Positions 48,398-59,794 of a stretch of DNA of 64,000 nt are shown in pieces; positions within the stretch are counted from its first letter, which is position 1; every line of letters begins with the position of its first letter. The position numbers and the translations under genes are program-made. The notes under the pieces are model-generated. The model saw only the letters and a program-made list of their open reading frames with translations, was not told the origin of the DNA and ran no database searches. This DNA comes from Acidimicrobiales bacterium. Its GTDB lineage: Bacteria > Actinomycetota > Acidimicrobiia > Acidimicrobiales > MedAcidi-G1. Where the stretch lies: the NCBI GenBank assembly GCA_022452145.1, contig JAKURY010000002.1:62001-126000 (forward strand), given 5' to 3'.

Positions 48398-49522
48398 ATG
48401 GCTCGGATCCTCCTCGTAGAGCCGTTCCACGGCGGGTCCCACGGCGCCTGGGCCGACGGCCTCCTGCGCCACAGCCGCCATGATCTCGTGGTCGTGACGC
48501 ATCCCGGCGCCTTCTGGCGATGGCGGATGCGGGGGGCCGCCCTGACACTGGCCGAGGCGGCCCGTGGGGCGGTCGACGCCCACGGCCCGCCCGACGTGGT
48601 GCTGGTGTCGGGCATGGTCGACTTGGCCAGGTGGCTGGGTCTCACCCGACGGTTCCTGGGCGATCCGGCGATCGTGCTCTACCTGCACGAGAACCAGCTC
48701 ATGTATCCGTTGAGCCCGAACCAGAAGGCCGATGACGAGCATCCGCTGGCCAACTGGATGTCGATGGCGGCCGCCGACGAGGTGTGGTGCAACTCGTCGT
48801 TCCAGCTGCACGGCCTGCTGGACGCTCTGCCGGGGCTGCTGGAGAGGGCCCCGGACCAGCCCCACACGGGGTACGTGGCCGACGTGGCCGGCCGGTGCCA
48901 CGTGGTTCCGGTCGGGGTGGACCTGGCAGACGTGCCGGTCCGTTCCGTGGATGCGCCGGCGCCGGACGTGCCGATTGTTCTCTGGAACCAGCGGTGGGAC
49001 CACGACAAGAACCCGACAGCCGTGTTCAACGCGCTCGGGCGGCTGGCCGACGAGGGGATCGGGTTCGCCGTCGCCGTCGTCGGGGAGAACGAGCGGGTCG
49101 ATCCCAGGGAGTTCACCCTTGCCCGGGAGCGCCTGGGCGACCGGGTGGTACAGTTCGGCTACCTGGACCGACCGGCCTACGCGGATCTGCTAGGCCGGGC
49201 CGACGTGGTGGTCAGCGCAGCGCACCACGAGTTCTTCGGCATCGCCGTGGTGGAGGCGATTGCCGCCGGTTGCCTACCGGTGCTGCCGGCCCACCAGAGC
49301 TACCCGGGGCTGGTGGGGGACTGGGCCGACGTAGCGCTCTATCCGGACGGCGGCCTCACGACCCGCCTCCGCGACGTGCTGGTCGACCTTCCGGCGTGGA
49401 GGGCTCGGGCCGTCGGCCTGGACGCGTCGATCCGCCGGTTCGACTGGCTGACCGTGGTCTCCGACTACGACGACCGCCTGGAGCGGCTGGCGGCCGACGG
49501 GCCGCCCTTGGGAGCGCACTAG
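48398..49522 (+). CDS. DUF3524 glycosyltransferase, tRNA-queuosine alpha-mannosyltransferase-like
   Basis: 374 aa. The N-terminal signature VEPFHGGSHGAWADGLLRHSRHDLVV, then WRWRMRGAALTLA, VLYLHENQLMYPLSP and WCNSSFQ is that of DUF3524 (GTDC1/QTMAN family). The C-terminal half is a GT4-type GT-B domain with WNQRWDHDKNP and the nucleotide-sugar motif EFFGIAVVEAIAAGCLPVLP. The vertebrate enzyme adds mannose to queuosine in tRNA-Asp; bacterial members are less studied, and the acceptor here is inferred from family only. It follows alr by 8 nt but probably has its own leaderless promoter. Confidence 0.82.
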   Translation: MARILLVEPFHGGSHGAWADGLLRHSRHDLVVVTHPGAFWRWRMRGAALTLAEAARGAVDAHGPPDVVLVSGMVDLARWLGLTRRFLGDPAIVLYLHENQLMYPLSPNQKADDEHPLANWMSMAAADEVWCNSSFQLHGLLDALPGLLERAPDQPHTGYVADVAGRCHVVPVGVDLADVPVRSVDAPAPDVPIVLWNQRWDHDKNPTAVFNALGRLADEGIGFAVAVVGENERVDPREFTLARERLGDRVVQFGYLDRPAYADLLGRADVVVSAAHHEFFGIAVVEAIAAGCLPVLPAHQSYPGLVGDWADVALYPDGGLTTRLRDVLVDLPAWRARAVGLDASIRRFDWLTVVSDYDDRLERLAADGPPLGAH

Positions 49523-49533
49523 CGTCTGCCGAC

Positions 49534-50409
49534 GTGAGGTTTCCGATCGACGGCGTGCGGGTGGGCCACTGGACCGATGTTGAAGCCCGGACCGGTTGCA
49601 CGGTGGTGCTGTTCCCGGAAGGGACGGTGGCCTCCGGTGAGGTGCGGGGCGGGGCGCCGGCCACCCGGGAGTTCGACCTCCTGGCCCCGGGTCGTACCGT
49701 CGACCGCCTCGACGCCCTGGTGCTCTCGGGTGGTTCGGCGTTCGGTCTGGCCGCAGCCGACGGCGTGATGGCCCACCTGGAGGGCCACGGCGTGGGCCAT
49801 CCGACCGGGGCCGGCCCGGTCCCCATCGTGGTCGGCCTCTCCCTGTTCGACCTGCTGGTGGGCGACGGTTCGATGCGACCGGGGCCCGAGGAGGGCCGGG
49901 CCGCCGCCGAGGCGGCCTCCGGGGAGGTGGCGACCGGTCCGGTGGGTGCGGGGACCGGCGCCATGGTGGGCACCTGGCGGGGTTGGAGCCGGGCCCGCAG
50001 GGGGGGCATCGGGATGGCCGTGGTCCGCAGGGACGACCTGGTGGTGGCGGCGCTGGTGGCCGTGAACGCCGCCGGCGACGTCGGCGACCCCGCCACCTCT
50101 GCGGCGATCGCCGATGGCCTCTTCGTCGACTGGCCTGATCCCGAGAGTGGGAAGTTCGACGCCCGGGGCAACACCACGATCGGCATGGTCGCCACCAACG
50201 CCACGCTGGGCCGGGAGTGCTGCATGCTCCTGGCTGGTTCGGCCCACGACGGCCTGGCCCGGGCCGTCTTCCCACCCCACACCCGGTCCGACGGCGACGC
50301 CTTGGTCGCCGCCGCCACCGGGACCCTGCCCACATCGGATTCCGACGTCGACGTCCTGCGGGCCATGGCGGTGGCCGCCGTGGAACGGGCGGTCACCAGC
50401 GCCTGCTGA
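49534..50409 (+). CDS. P1 family peptidase (DmpA-like N-terminal nucleophile hydrolase)
   Basis: 291 aa from GTG 49534. Begins with the family signature IDGVRVGHWTD; GGAPATREFDLLAPG, LSGGSAFGLAAADGVM and the processing-site region GNTTIGMVATNATL are conserved. P1 enzymes cleave themselves before a Ser/Thr, here most likely one of the Thr residues near 214-215, and act as aminopeptidases or amidases; some process beta-peptides. A TAGCGT box (49520-49525), starting with the previous gene's stop, ends 8 nt before the GTG and no Shine-Dalgarno site is evident. Confidence 0.9.
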   Translation: MRFPIDGVRVGHWTDVEARTGCTVVLFPEGTVASGEVRGGAPATREFDLLAPGRTVDRLDALVLSGGSAFGLAAADGVMAHLEGHGVGHPTGAGPVPIVVGLSLFDLLVGDGSMRPGPEEGRAAAEAASGEVATGPVGAGTGAMVGTWRGWSRARRGGIGMAVVRRDDLVVAALVAVNAAGDVGDPATSAAIADGLFVDWPDPESGKFDARGNTTIGMVATNATLGRECCMLLAGSAHDGLARAVFPPHTRSDGDALVAAATGTLPTSDSDVDVLRAMAVAAVERAVTSAC

Positions 50410-50469
50410 CCCGGCCGCCCGGAGGGTTCCGACGGCGTCGGGCACACCAACCGGGTGGGAGGGCGTCGC

Positions 50470-50475
50470 TAACCT
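50470..50475 (+). promoter_or_regulatory. -10 box of uracil-DNA glycosylase gene, leaderless type
   Basis: TAACCT, then GCCGGG, then the GTG start at 50482. The 6-nt gap and the lack of a Shine-Dalgarno sequence match the other leaderless candidates. Confidence 0.45.
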
Positions 50476-50481
50476 GCCGGG

Positions 50482-51048
50482 GTGTCGACAGTCCTGGAAG
50501 CCATGGCCGCCGAGGCCACCACCTGCACCAGGTGCCGGTTGTCCGGCGGGCGCAGGACCGTCGTCTTCGGCTCCGGTTCACGCAGCGCGCAGCTGATGTT
50601 CGTGGGCGAGGGCCCCGGTGCCCGGGAGGACGAGCAGGGACTCCCGTTCGTGGGCCGGTCGGGACAGTTGCTGGACCGCCTGCTGGCCGAGGAACTTGGC
50701 ATGGATCGGGCCGACTGCTACATCACCAACGTGGTCAAGTGTCGTCCACCAGAGAACCGCGATCCACGGCCCGATGAGATCGCGGCCTGTCGCCCCTACC
50801 TGGAACGGCAGTTGGCCCTCGTCGACCCGACCGTCGTAGTCACGCTGGGCAACTTCTCGTCGAAGCTGCTCCTTGAGACCGATGTCGGAATAACGAAGTT
50901 GCGGGGGCAGGCCTACCGGTTCGGGGATCCCGAACGCCACCTGGTTCCGACCTTCCACCCGGCCGCGGCGTTGCGGGGCGGTGGCGAGGTGATGGCCCGG
51001 ATGCGGGCCGACCTGGTGCGGGCCAAGATGCTGATGGAGGCCGGGTGA
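50482..51048 (+). CDS. Family 4 uracil-DNA glycosylase (4Fe-4S)
   Basis: 188 aa. Four cysteines C15, C18, C87 and C103 have the spacing of the iron-sulphur cluster of UdgA-type enzymes. Motif GEGPGAREDEQGLPFVGRSGQLLD binds uracil, NVVKCRPPENRDP is family-specific, and PTFHPAAALR holds the second active-site motif. Removes uracil from DNA after cytosine deamination, a relevant repair task in high-GC DNA. The 3' end overlaps tsaE. Confidence 0.94.
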   Translation: MSTVLEAMAAEATTCTRCRLSGGRRTVVFGSGSRSAQLMFVGEGPGAREDEQGLPFVGRSGQLLDRLLAEELGMDRADCYITNVVKCRPPENRDPRPDEIAACRPYLERQLALVDPTVVVTLGNFSSKLLLETDVGITKLRGQAYRFGDPERHLVPTFHPAAALRGGGEVMARMRADLVRAKMLMEAG

Positions 51049-51548
51049 CCATCGGCGCCCCCCTGCTCGCCATGGGCACGACGTCAGCTCTTCAGACCCA
51101 GGAGGTGGCGGCGTCGTTGGCCGCGCTGGTCCAGGCCGGCGACCTGCTGGTGCTCTGCGGTGACCTCGGGGCCGGCAAGACCGCCTTCACACAGGGCTTC
51201 GGTCGTGCGCTGGGCGTCACGACGCCGATTACCTCACCCACGTTCACCCTGGCCAACCGCTACGAGGGCGACGCCCTGACCGTCAACCACCTCGACGTGT
51301 ACCGGCTGTCCCACATCGACGAGGTGCGGGACTTGGGCCTCCACGAGCTGATCGACGGCCGCTCGGTGACGCTGGTGGAGTGGGGCGACGCGATAGTCGG
51401 TGCGCTGCCCGGCGGCTACCTTGAGGTCCGCCTCAGCCTCGGGGTCGGGCCCGACGACCGCCTGCTGGAGTTCCGCATCATCGGCCCCGACTGGGCCGAC
51501 CGTGAGGAGGGTCTGCTGAGGCTCGGCGCGGGAGGCGACGGGTGCTGA
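51045..51548 (+). CDS. tsaE: tRNA t6A threonylcarbamoyltransferase complex ATPase TsaE
   Basis: 167 aa; GTG 51045 overlaps the previous stop, and an internal ATG at 51072 is a possible later start. Walker A GDLGAGKTAFTQG, the ITSPTFTLANRYEG segment and the LDVYRL / VEWGD motifs define TsaE. It drives the TsaB-TsaD complex that installs t6A at position 37 of ANN-decoding tRNAs. Overlaps tsaB by 7 nt. Confidence 0.94.
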   Translation: MTIGAPLLAMGTTSALQTQEVAASLAALVQAGDLLVLCGDLGAGKTAFTQGFGRALGVTTPITSPTFTLANRYEGDALTVNHLDVYRLSHIDEVRDLGLHELIDGRSVTLVEWGDAIVGALPGGYLEVRLSLGVGPDDRLLEFRIIGPDWADREEGLLRLGAGGDGC

Positions 51549-52243
51549 TCCTGGGCATCGAGAGCGCCGGCGCCCAGGTGGGCTGCGCCGTGGGAGGCCA
51601 CGAGGGCGTGCTGGCCTCGGCCCATGCGGGCCGTGGTCGTCGCCATGCCGAGGCGCTGGCTCCACAGATCGACTTCGTGCGACGTCAGGCCGGCATCCGG
51701 CTCTCGGAGATCGGGGCTGTGGCCGTGGACATCGGCCCCGGCCTCTTCACCGGCCTGCGGGTCGGCATCGCGACGGCCGTGGCCATGGCCCAGGGGCTTG
51801 GCGTACCGATGATCCCGGTACCCAGCTTGGACCTGATGGCCTTCCCAGCCCGCTGGTCTAACCGCCTGATCGTGGTCGCCCTGGACGCCCGTAGGGGTGA
51901 GCTCTTCACCGCCCTGTTCCGCAAGGTCCCCGGGGGCGTCCAGCGGGTCCGCGACGCCGACGTTTGCACGCCACAGGACCTGTCGGCGGAGATCGATGCC
52001 CTCGACGAGCCGAGCCTGTTCCTGGGGGACGGTGCGCTGCGCCACGCGGACGCGTTCGCCGACCTGAAGGGAGTCGAGATGGCCGAGCAGGGGCTGGCCT
52101 ATCCCAGCGCCCGCTACATGGTGCAGCTGGCCCACGCCCGTGCCATGCGCGAGGAGTTTGTGCAGCCGTGGGAGCTGGAGCCGGTCTACCTCCGCCAGCC
52201 GGACGCCGAGATCAACTGGTCCACCCGTGAGGGCGGGGCGTGA
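51542..52243 (+). CDS. tsaB: tRNA t6A complex subunit TsaB
   Basis: 233 aa, GTG start. ASKHA fold without a catalytic centre: LILGIESAGAQVGCAVG, the GRGRRHAEALAPQIDFV helix, IGPGLFTGLRVGIATA and LDARRGELFTALF. Partner and scaffold of TsaD. Overlaps rimI by 4 nt. Confidence 0.94.
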   Translation: MLILGIESAGAQVGCAVGGHEGVLASAHAGRGRRHAEALAPQIDFVRRQAGIRLSEIGAVAVDIGPGLFTGLRVGIATAVAMAQGLGVPMIPVPSLDLMAFPARWSNRLIVVALDARRGELFTALFRKVPGGVQRVRDADVCTPQDLSAEIDALDEPSLFLGDGALRHADAFADLKGVEMAEQGLAYPSARYMVQLAHARAMREEFVQPWELEPVYLRQPDAEINWSTREGGA

Positions 52244-52767
52244 GCGCCATGTCGGGCACCCTGTCGCCGGTGCTGCTTCGGCCGATGGTCTCCGATGACG
52301 TGGACGCTGTGCTGGCCCTCGACGCCCGGGTGCATCCGACCCCCTGGTCGCCCGAGTTCATGCGCTCCCAGTTGGGGCTTCCGGGGTCGCGGACGAACCT
52401 GGTGGCGGAGGTCCACGGTGTCCTGGTCGGCCACGCCGCCCTCCTGGTGGTGGCCGACGAGGGCCACGTCACGTCGCTGGCCGTGGAACCTGATCGGCGG
52501 CGGCGGGGAATCGGCGGAACCCTGCTGGCGGCGCTGTGCCATGACGCCGTGGGACGAGGCCTGGTCGCAATGACCCTGGAGGTCAGGGTGTCCAATGCAG
52601 CGGCCATCGCCATGTACCGGCGGTTCGGGTTCGCGCCGTCAGGCGTCCGTCCCGACTACTACGCCGACGACGGGGAGGACGCCCTGATCATGTGGGCACA
52701 TGACGTCGACGAACCGGCCTTCCTGACGCGGGTCGACGCAGCGACGGGCGGAGCGAACCATGGGTGA
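52240..52767 (+). CDS. rimI: Ribosomal protein S18-alanine N-acetyltransferase RimI
   Basis: 175 aa, GTG start with ATG three codons later as alternative. GNAT motifs: RPMVSDDVDAVLALDARVH, VTSLAVEPDRRRRGIGGTLLAAL (acetyl-CoA loop) and LEVRVSNAAAIAMYRRFGF. The tsaB-rimI-tsaD order is conserved across bacteria. Overlaps tsaD by 8 nt. Confidence 0.93.
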   Translation: MSAMSGTLSPVLLRPMVSDDVDAVLALDARVHPTPWSPEFMRSQLGLPGSRTNLVAEVHGVLVGHAALLVVADEGHVTSLAVEPDRRRRGIGGTLLAALCHDAVGRGLVAMTLEVRVSNAAAIAMYRRFGFAPSGVRPDYYADDGEDALIMWAHDVDEPAFLTRVDAATGGANHG

Positions 52768-53791
52768 CCTGATCCTCGGCATCGAGACCTCGTGCGACGA
52801 GACGGCGGTGGCCGTGGTCGAGCGGGCCACCGTGGTGCGGTCCTCGGTGGTGTCCAGCCAGGTCGAGCTGCATGCGCCCTTCGGCGGCGTGGTTCCCGAG
52901 ATCGCCGGTCGGGCCCACATCCGGGAGCTGGTGCCGGTGCTGGCCGATGCCCTGGCCGAGGCCGGGGTTTCTGGGAGCGACATCGAGGCCGTCGCCGCCA
53001 CCACAGGTCCCGGCCTGGCGGGTTCCCTGCTGGTCGGGGTGAGCGCCGCCAAGGCCCTCTCTCTCGTGTGGGATGTCCCGTTCGTCGCGGTCAACCACCT
53101 GGAGGCCCACCTCTACGCCTCTTTCCTGGAGGAGCCCGACCTGGACCTGCCGCTCGTCGTCCTGCTGGTCTCAGGAGGCCACACGATGCTGGTGCTGATG
53201 GAGGACCACGGCCGCTACCGGCTGCTGGGCTCCACGCTCGACGACGCGGCCGGCGAGGCCTTCGACAAGGTGGCCCGCTACCTGGGCCTCGGCTATCCGG
53301 GTGGTCCGGCGATCGACGCGCTTTCCGGCGAAGGGGACGCCTCGGCTTTCGACTATCCCCGCTCCATGGTCCGGGAGAATCCGGACACCCTGCCGGAGGA
53401 CCGCCGCTACGCCTTCTCGTTCAGCGGCCTCAAGACCGCCGTCGTGAACCACGTCCGCTCCGATCCGGAGGCCGCCACGGCCGACGTCGCAGCCTCGTTC
53501 CAGGAGGCGGTGGTGGATGCGCTGGTCACCAAGGCCCGCTGGGCCGTGGAGGCGACCGGGGCGAGGGGAGCCTGTCTGGGTGGTGGCGTGGCGGCCAACT
53601 CCCGCCTGCGGGAGCGGTTCCTGGACGTGTGCACCGAGACAGGCGTGCGGGCCTTCCTCCCGTCCCGGGCCATGTGCACCGACAACGCGGCCATGGTGGC
53701 CGCAGCCGGATGGTGGCGCCTGACCTCCGACGGACCCAGCCCCCTGGATACCGGAGCAGATCCGAACCTGGGCCTGCCCCTCCTGCCCTGA
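52760..53791 (+). CDS. tsaD: tRNA N6-adenosine threonylcarbamoyltransferase TsaD
   Basis: 343 aa. [17 protein letters not shown]-terminus; metal ligands in NHLEAHLYA (two His); [33 protein letters not shown] and [15 protein letters not shown]. Catalyses the last step of t6A synthesis. End of the tsaE-tsaB-rimI-tsaD operon, 160 nt before groES. Confidence 0.96.
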   Translation: MGDLILGIETSCDETAVAVVERATVVRSSVVSSQVELHAPFGGVVPEIAGRAHIRELVPVLADALAEAGVSGSDIEAVAATTGPGLAGSLLVGVSAAKALSLVWDVPFVAVNHLEAHLYASFLEEPDLDLPLVVLLVSGGHTMLVLMEDHGRYRLLGSTLDDAAGEAFDKVARYLGLGYPGGPAIDALSGEGDASAFDYPRSMVRENPDTLPEDRRYAFSFSGLKTAVVNHVRSDPEAATADVAASFQEAVVDALVTKARWAVEATGARGACLGGGVAANSRLRERFLDVCTETGVRAFLPSRAMCTDNAAMVAAAGWWRLTSDGPSPLDTGADPNLGLPLLP

Positions 53792-53843
53792 CCTGGCGTC
53801 GGAGCGCCGCCGGCCGCGGCGGTGGATTCCGGGCGTCTCCACG

Positions 53844-53872
53844 TTGGACCCGGCGGACGGCACCCCTATCGT
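53844..53872 (+). promoter_or_regulatory. groES-groEL promoter
   Basis: TTGGAC (53844-53849), 17-nt spacer, TATCGT (53867-53872). The -10 abuts the CIRCE element, so repressor binding would block RNA polymerase. Confidence 0.75.
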
Positions 53873-53898
53873 TGGCACTCGTCCAATGAGACTGCCAA
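53872..53898. promoter_or_regulatory. CIRCE element, HrcA operator
   Basis: TTGGCACTC, 9-nt spacer GTCCAATGA, GACTGCCAA. The consensus is TTAGCACTC-N9-GAGTGCTAA; the two arms here match each other at 8 of 9 positions. Position directly over the transcription start of groES-groEL is as expected for HrcA repression, relieved on heat shock. Confidence 0.85.
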
Positions 53899-53951
53899 CA
53901 GGCAAACGGGGCCGGACGGGCCCGTTGCCATCGTCGAAAGGGAAGCGTTCG

Positions 53952-55890
<1,939 letters not shown>

Positions 55891-55910
55891 CGATTCCCAC
55901 GGATCGTCCT

Positions 55911-55944
55911 CGGGAGCCGGGCGAGAGCCCGGCTCCCGTCGTTT
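55911..55944 (+). terminator. Terminator after groEL
   Basis: Perfect 12-bp stem CGGGAGCCGGGC / GCCCGGCTCCCG, loop GAGA, followed by TCGTTTT. Clear Rho-independent terminator. Confidence 0.93.
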
Positions 55945-55994
55945 TCGGCCACTCCCGGGTTGTGCCCGGAGCGGGGCCCTCGTCGGGTGGCCGG

Positions 55995-56000
55995 TACGGT
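55995..56000 (+). promoter_or_regulatory. -10 box of 56007 gene, leaderless type
   Basis: TACGGT, then GACCTG, then ATG at 56007. A 6-nt gap and no Shine-Dalgarno site. Confidence 0.45.
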
Positions 56001-56006
56001 GACCTG

Positions 56007-56306
56007 ATGATGGAGGATCGGCCGGGCCCGGACCCGGCGAAGCTGGCCGGGCAGTTCGACGAGTGGATCCGCGGCGAGACGCTGGTGGGCCGGATGCTGG
56101 CCAACCTCAAGACCGGCCGGATGCCCGAGGTGCTGGCCGCGGTCGCCGATGGGCCGGACGGTGGCCTGGCGGTGCCGCTGGTCGAGTTGTGGAACGGATG
56201 GGAGCGGGGGGCTACTGGGCCGCTCGAGGTGGCCGAGGGCCTGCGTGACGGCGGCCTGCCGCAATTGCTGGCCGACGTCGGAGCTGAAGCCTCGGGAGGG
56301 GAGTGA
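56007..56306 (+). CDS. Small conserved-looking protein of unknown function
   Basis: 99 aa, not recognised. Acidic, with no signal peptide or membrane segment; predicted mainly helical (KLAGQFDEWIRGETLVGRMLANLKTGRMPEVL ... VELWNGWERGATGPLEVAEGL). Two adjacent ATGs (56007, 56010) could start it. It overlaps the following NUDIX gene by 4 nt, so both are probably co-transcribed from the -10 box just upstream. Confidence 0.6.
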   Translation: MMEDRPGPDPAKLAGQFDEWIRGETLVGRMLANLKTGRMPEVLAAVADGPDGGLAVPLVELWNGWERGATGPLEVAEGLRDGGLPQLLADVGAEASGGE

Positions 56307-57019
56307 CGCCGGTCGGGGTCCCCGAGCGGGGTGGACCCCAGGAGATCCCCCGACCCGAGTCCTGGCTGCCCGGCGAGCCGTCCCCGTGGTCCGGGCTGGA
56401 GGACCGGACCCTCACCCTGGACGGAATCCTCGGTGCCCTGGACGGTCGTCGTCCGACGGGCATCCGGGGACGACCCGCGGGCGGGGAGAGCACCGCCGGT
56501 GTCCTCGTGGCCCTCTACGACCATCCCGGGGGTGGCGGTCCGCACGTGGTCCTGACCCGACGCTCGCCGCGGCTCGCCTCGCACTCCCACGAGGTGAGCT
56601 TTCCGGGTGGCCGTCACGACGAGGGTGACCCCGACCTGTGGGAGACGGCGCTGCGGGAGGCCACCGAGGAGATCGGGCTGGACCCGGGGCTGCCCCGCCT
56701 CGTCGGACGACTGGACCCGTTGGTGACTGTGGGTTCCAGGAGCCTCATCCACCCGTTCGTGGCGGCGCTGCCAGGACCGCCGGAGCTGGTCCCCAACCCG
56801 GCCGAGGTGGAGGCCGTCCTGCACGTGCCTCTGGCCGAGCTGCTGCTCGACGAGGTGTACCGGGAGGAGGAGTGGACCCGATTCGATGTGCCGTGGACCA
56901 TCACTTTCTTCGAGCTGGTGGGCGACACCGTCTGGGGGGCCACGGCGGCCATGCTCCGCCAGCTCCTGGCGCTCTCGTTGGGCGTGGACGACCGCCGCAA
57001 CTACCGTGCCGACCTGTGA
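56303..57019 (+). CDS. NUDIX hydrolase, CoA pyrophosphatase-like (NudL/YeaB)
   Basis: 238 aa, GTG start. The upstream CoA-ase signature VVLTRRSPRLASHSHEVSFPGGR runs into the NUDIX box GGRHDEGDPDLWETALREATEEIGL at about residues 102-126, with catalytic REATEE. Such enzymes split CoA or oxidised CoA into phosphopantetheine and 3',5'-ADP. About 60 N-terminal residues precede the domain. The gene sits in a pair with the unknown 56007 gene. Confidence 0.87.
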   Translation: MTPVGVPERGGPQEIPRPESWLPGEPSPWSGLEDRTLTLDGILGALDGRRPTGIRGRPAGGESTAGVLVALYDHPGGGGPHVVLTRRSPRLASHSHEVSFPGGRHDEGDPDLWETALREATEEIGLDPGLPRLVGRLDPLVTVGSRSLIHPFVAALPGPPELVPNPAEVEAVLHVPLAELLLDEVYREEEWTRFDVPWTITFFELVGDTVWGATAAMLRQLLALSLGVDDRRNYRADL

Positions 57020-57030
57020 CCGGAGCGACC

Positions 57031-58446
<1,416 letters not shown>

Positions 58447-58463
58447 GGCCGCTCCGGCAGTCG

Positions 58464-58489
58464 TCGGCGGCGGTCCCGACCGCCGCCGA
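58464..58489 (+). terminator. Hairpin after the decarboxylase gene
   Basis: TCGGCGGCGGT / ACCGCCGCCGA, 11-bp perfect stem with loop CCCG. No T tract follows, so efficiency is uncertain. Confidence 0.5.
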
Positions 58490-58531
58490 AACCGCAGGTC
58501 AGGCTCACCGCCACGGCTCGGCGCGCGTGGC

Positions 58532-58537
58532 TAGAAT
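58532..58537 (+). promoter_or_regulatory. Possible -10 box of guaB3
   Basis: TAGAAT, a strong match to TANNNT, about 70 nt before the guaB3 start. No matching TTG-type -35 is found at 16-18 nt. An identical TAGAAT lies at 42,012 upstream of the glmS-like gene. Confidence 0.35.
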
Positions 58538-58609
58538 CGACCCTTCTCTCCGGGGGCCGTCGCCTAGGCCCGACCTGGCAGAGCCGATGAGGGTCGGCAG
58601 GGAGTCATC

Positions 58610-59773
58610 ATGGCCGAGATCGAGATCGGGCTGGGCAAGAGCGGCCGTCGGGCGTACGGATTCGACGACATCGCCATCGTCCCCAGCCGACGCACCCGGG
58701 ATCCCGAGGACGTGGACATCAGCTGGCAGATCGACGCCTACCGCTTCGAGTTGCCCCTCATGGCGTCGGCCATGGACGGCGTGGTCAGCCCGGCCACCGC
58801 CATCGAGATCGGTCGCCTGGGCGGCGTGGGCGTGCTGAACCTGGAGGGCCTCTGGACCCGCTACGAGGACGCCGACTCGGTCCTGGCCGAGATCGCCGAG
58901 CTGCCGGTCGAGAAGGCGACTAGGCGAATGCAGGAGCTATACCAGCAGCCCATCATCCCCGGCCTGGTAACCGAGCGGATCCGTGGTATCAACGCCGCCG
59001 GTGTGGTGTCGTGCGCCTCGGTCACCCCGCAACGCACCAGTGCCCTGCTGGACCACATCCTGGCCGGCGAGCTGGACATGCTGGTGATACAGGGAACCGT
59101 GGTCTCCGCCGAGCACGTGTCGACCACCATCGAGCCCCTCAACCTGAAGACCTTCATCCGGCACCTGGACATACCGGTCATCGTCGGCGGTTGTGCCACC
59201 AACAAGGCTGCACTGCACCTGATGCGCACCGGCGCAGCCGGCGTGCTGGTCGGCGTCGGCCCCGGCCAGGCCTGCACCACCCGGGGGGTGCTCGGCCTGG
59301 GCGTTCCACAGGCGACCGCCATCGCCGACGTGCGGGCGGCCCGGATGCGCCATCTGGACGAGACCGGCGTCTACTGCCACGTCATCGCCGACGGCGGCAT
59401 GGCGACCGGCGGCGACATCTCCAAGGCCATCGTCTGCGGCGCTGACGCGGTGATGATCGGCTCACCTCTGGCCGCCGCCTCGGAGGCTCCCGGCCGCGGG
59501 TACCACTGGGGTATGGCCACCTTCCACCCGACGCTGCCCCGCGGGGCCCGGGTGCAGACGGTCACCCGGGGCACGCTGGAGGAGGTCCTCCTGGGCCCGG
59601 CCAACGAGAACGACGGCAGGCTGAACCTGTTCGGCGGGCTCCGCACCTCGATGGCCACCTGTGGCTACGTCGACGTGAAGGAGTTCCAGAAGGCCGAGGT
59701 CATGGTCGCCCCAGCCCTGATGACCGAGGGCAAGTCGCTTCAGAAGTCCCAGGGAGTGGGGATGGGGCACTAG
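58610..59773 (+). CDS. guaB3: GuaB3 family IMP dehydrogenase-related protein
   Basis: 387 aa, shorter than true IMP dehydrogenase and without CBS domains. GFDDIAIVPSRRTRDPEDVD and the catalytic Cys222 in GVGPGQACTTRGVLGLGVPQ are typical of the GuaB3 (TIGR01304) group of actinobacteria and cyanobacteria; a cyanobacterial GuaB3 has been reported to act as a GMP reductase. GGGAG before the ATG. Directly upstream of guaA, so it belongs to guanine nucleotide metabolism; whether it makes XMP or IMP is open. Confidence 0.92.
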   Translation: MAEIEIGLGKSGRRAYGFDDIAIVPSRRTRDPEDVDISWQIDAYRFELPLMASAMDGVVSPATAIEIGRLGGVGVLNLEGLWTRYEDADSVLAEIAELPVEKATRRMQELYQQPIIPGLVTERIRGINAAGVVSCASVTPQRTSALLDHILAGELDMLVIQGTVVSAEHVSTTIEPLNLKTFIRHLDIPVIVGGCATNKAALHLMRTGAAGVLVGVGPGQACTTRGVLGLGVPQATAIADVRAARMRHLDETGVYCHVIADGGMATGGDISKAIVCGADAVMIGSPLAAASEAPGRGYHWGMATFHPTLPRGARVQTVTRGTLEEVLLGPANENDGRLNLFGGLRTSMATCGYVDVKEFQKAEVMVAPALMTEGKSLQKSQGVGMGH

Positions 59774-59794
59774 CCCCGCCGACCGACCCTCCTG

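Noticed and set aside
48784-50409. Long plus-strand open frame spanning the DUF3524 gene and the P1 peptidase, suggesting a fusion
   Set aside because: Only the part from 49534 has family similarity; the upstream portion lies in another frame of the DUF3524 gene and has Arg/Gly/Pro-rich shadow composition.
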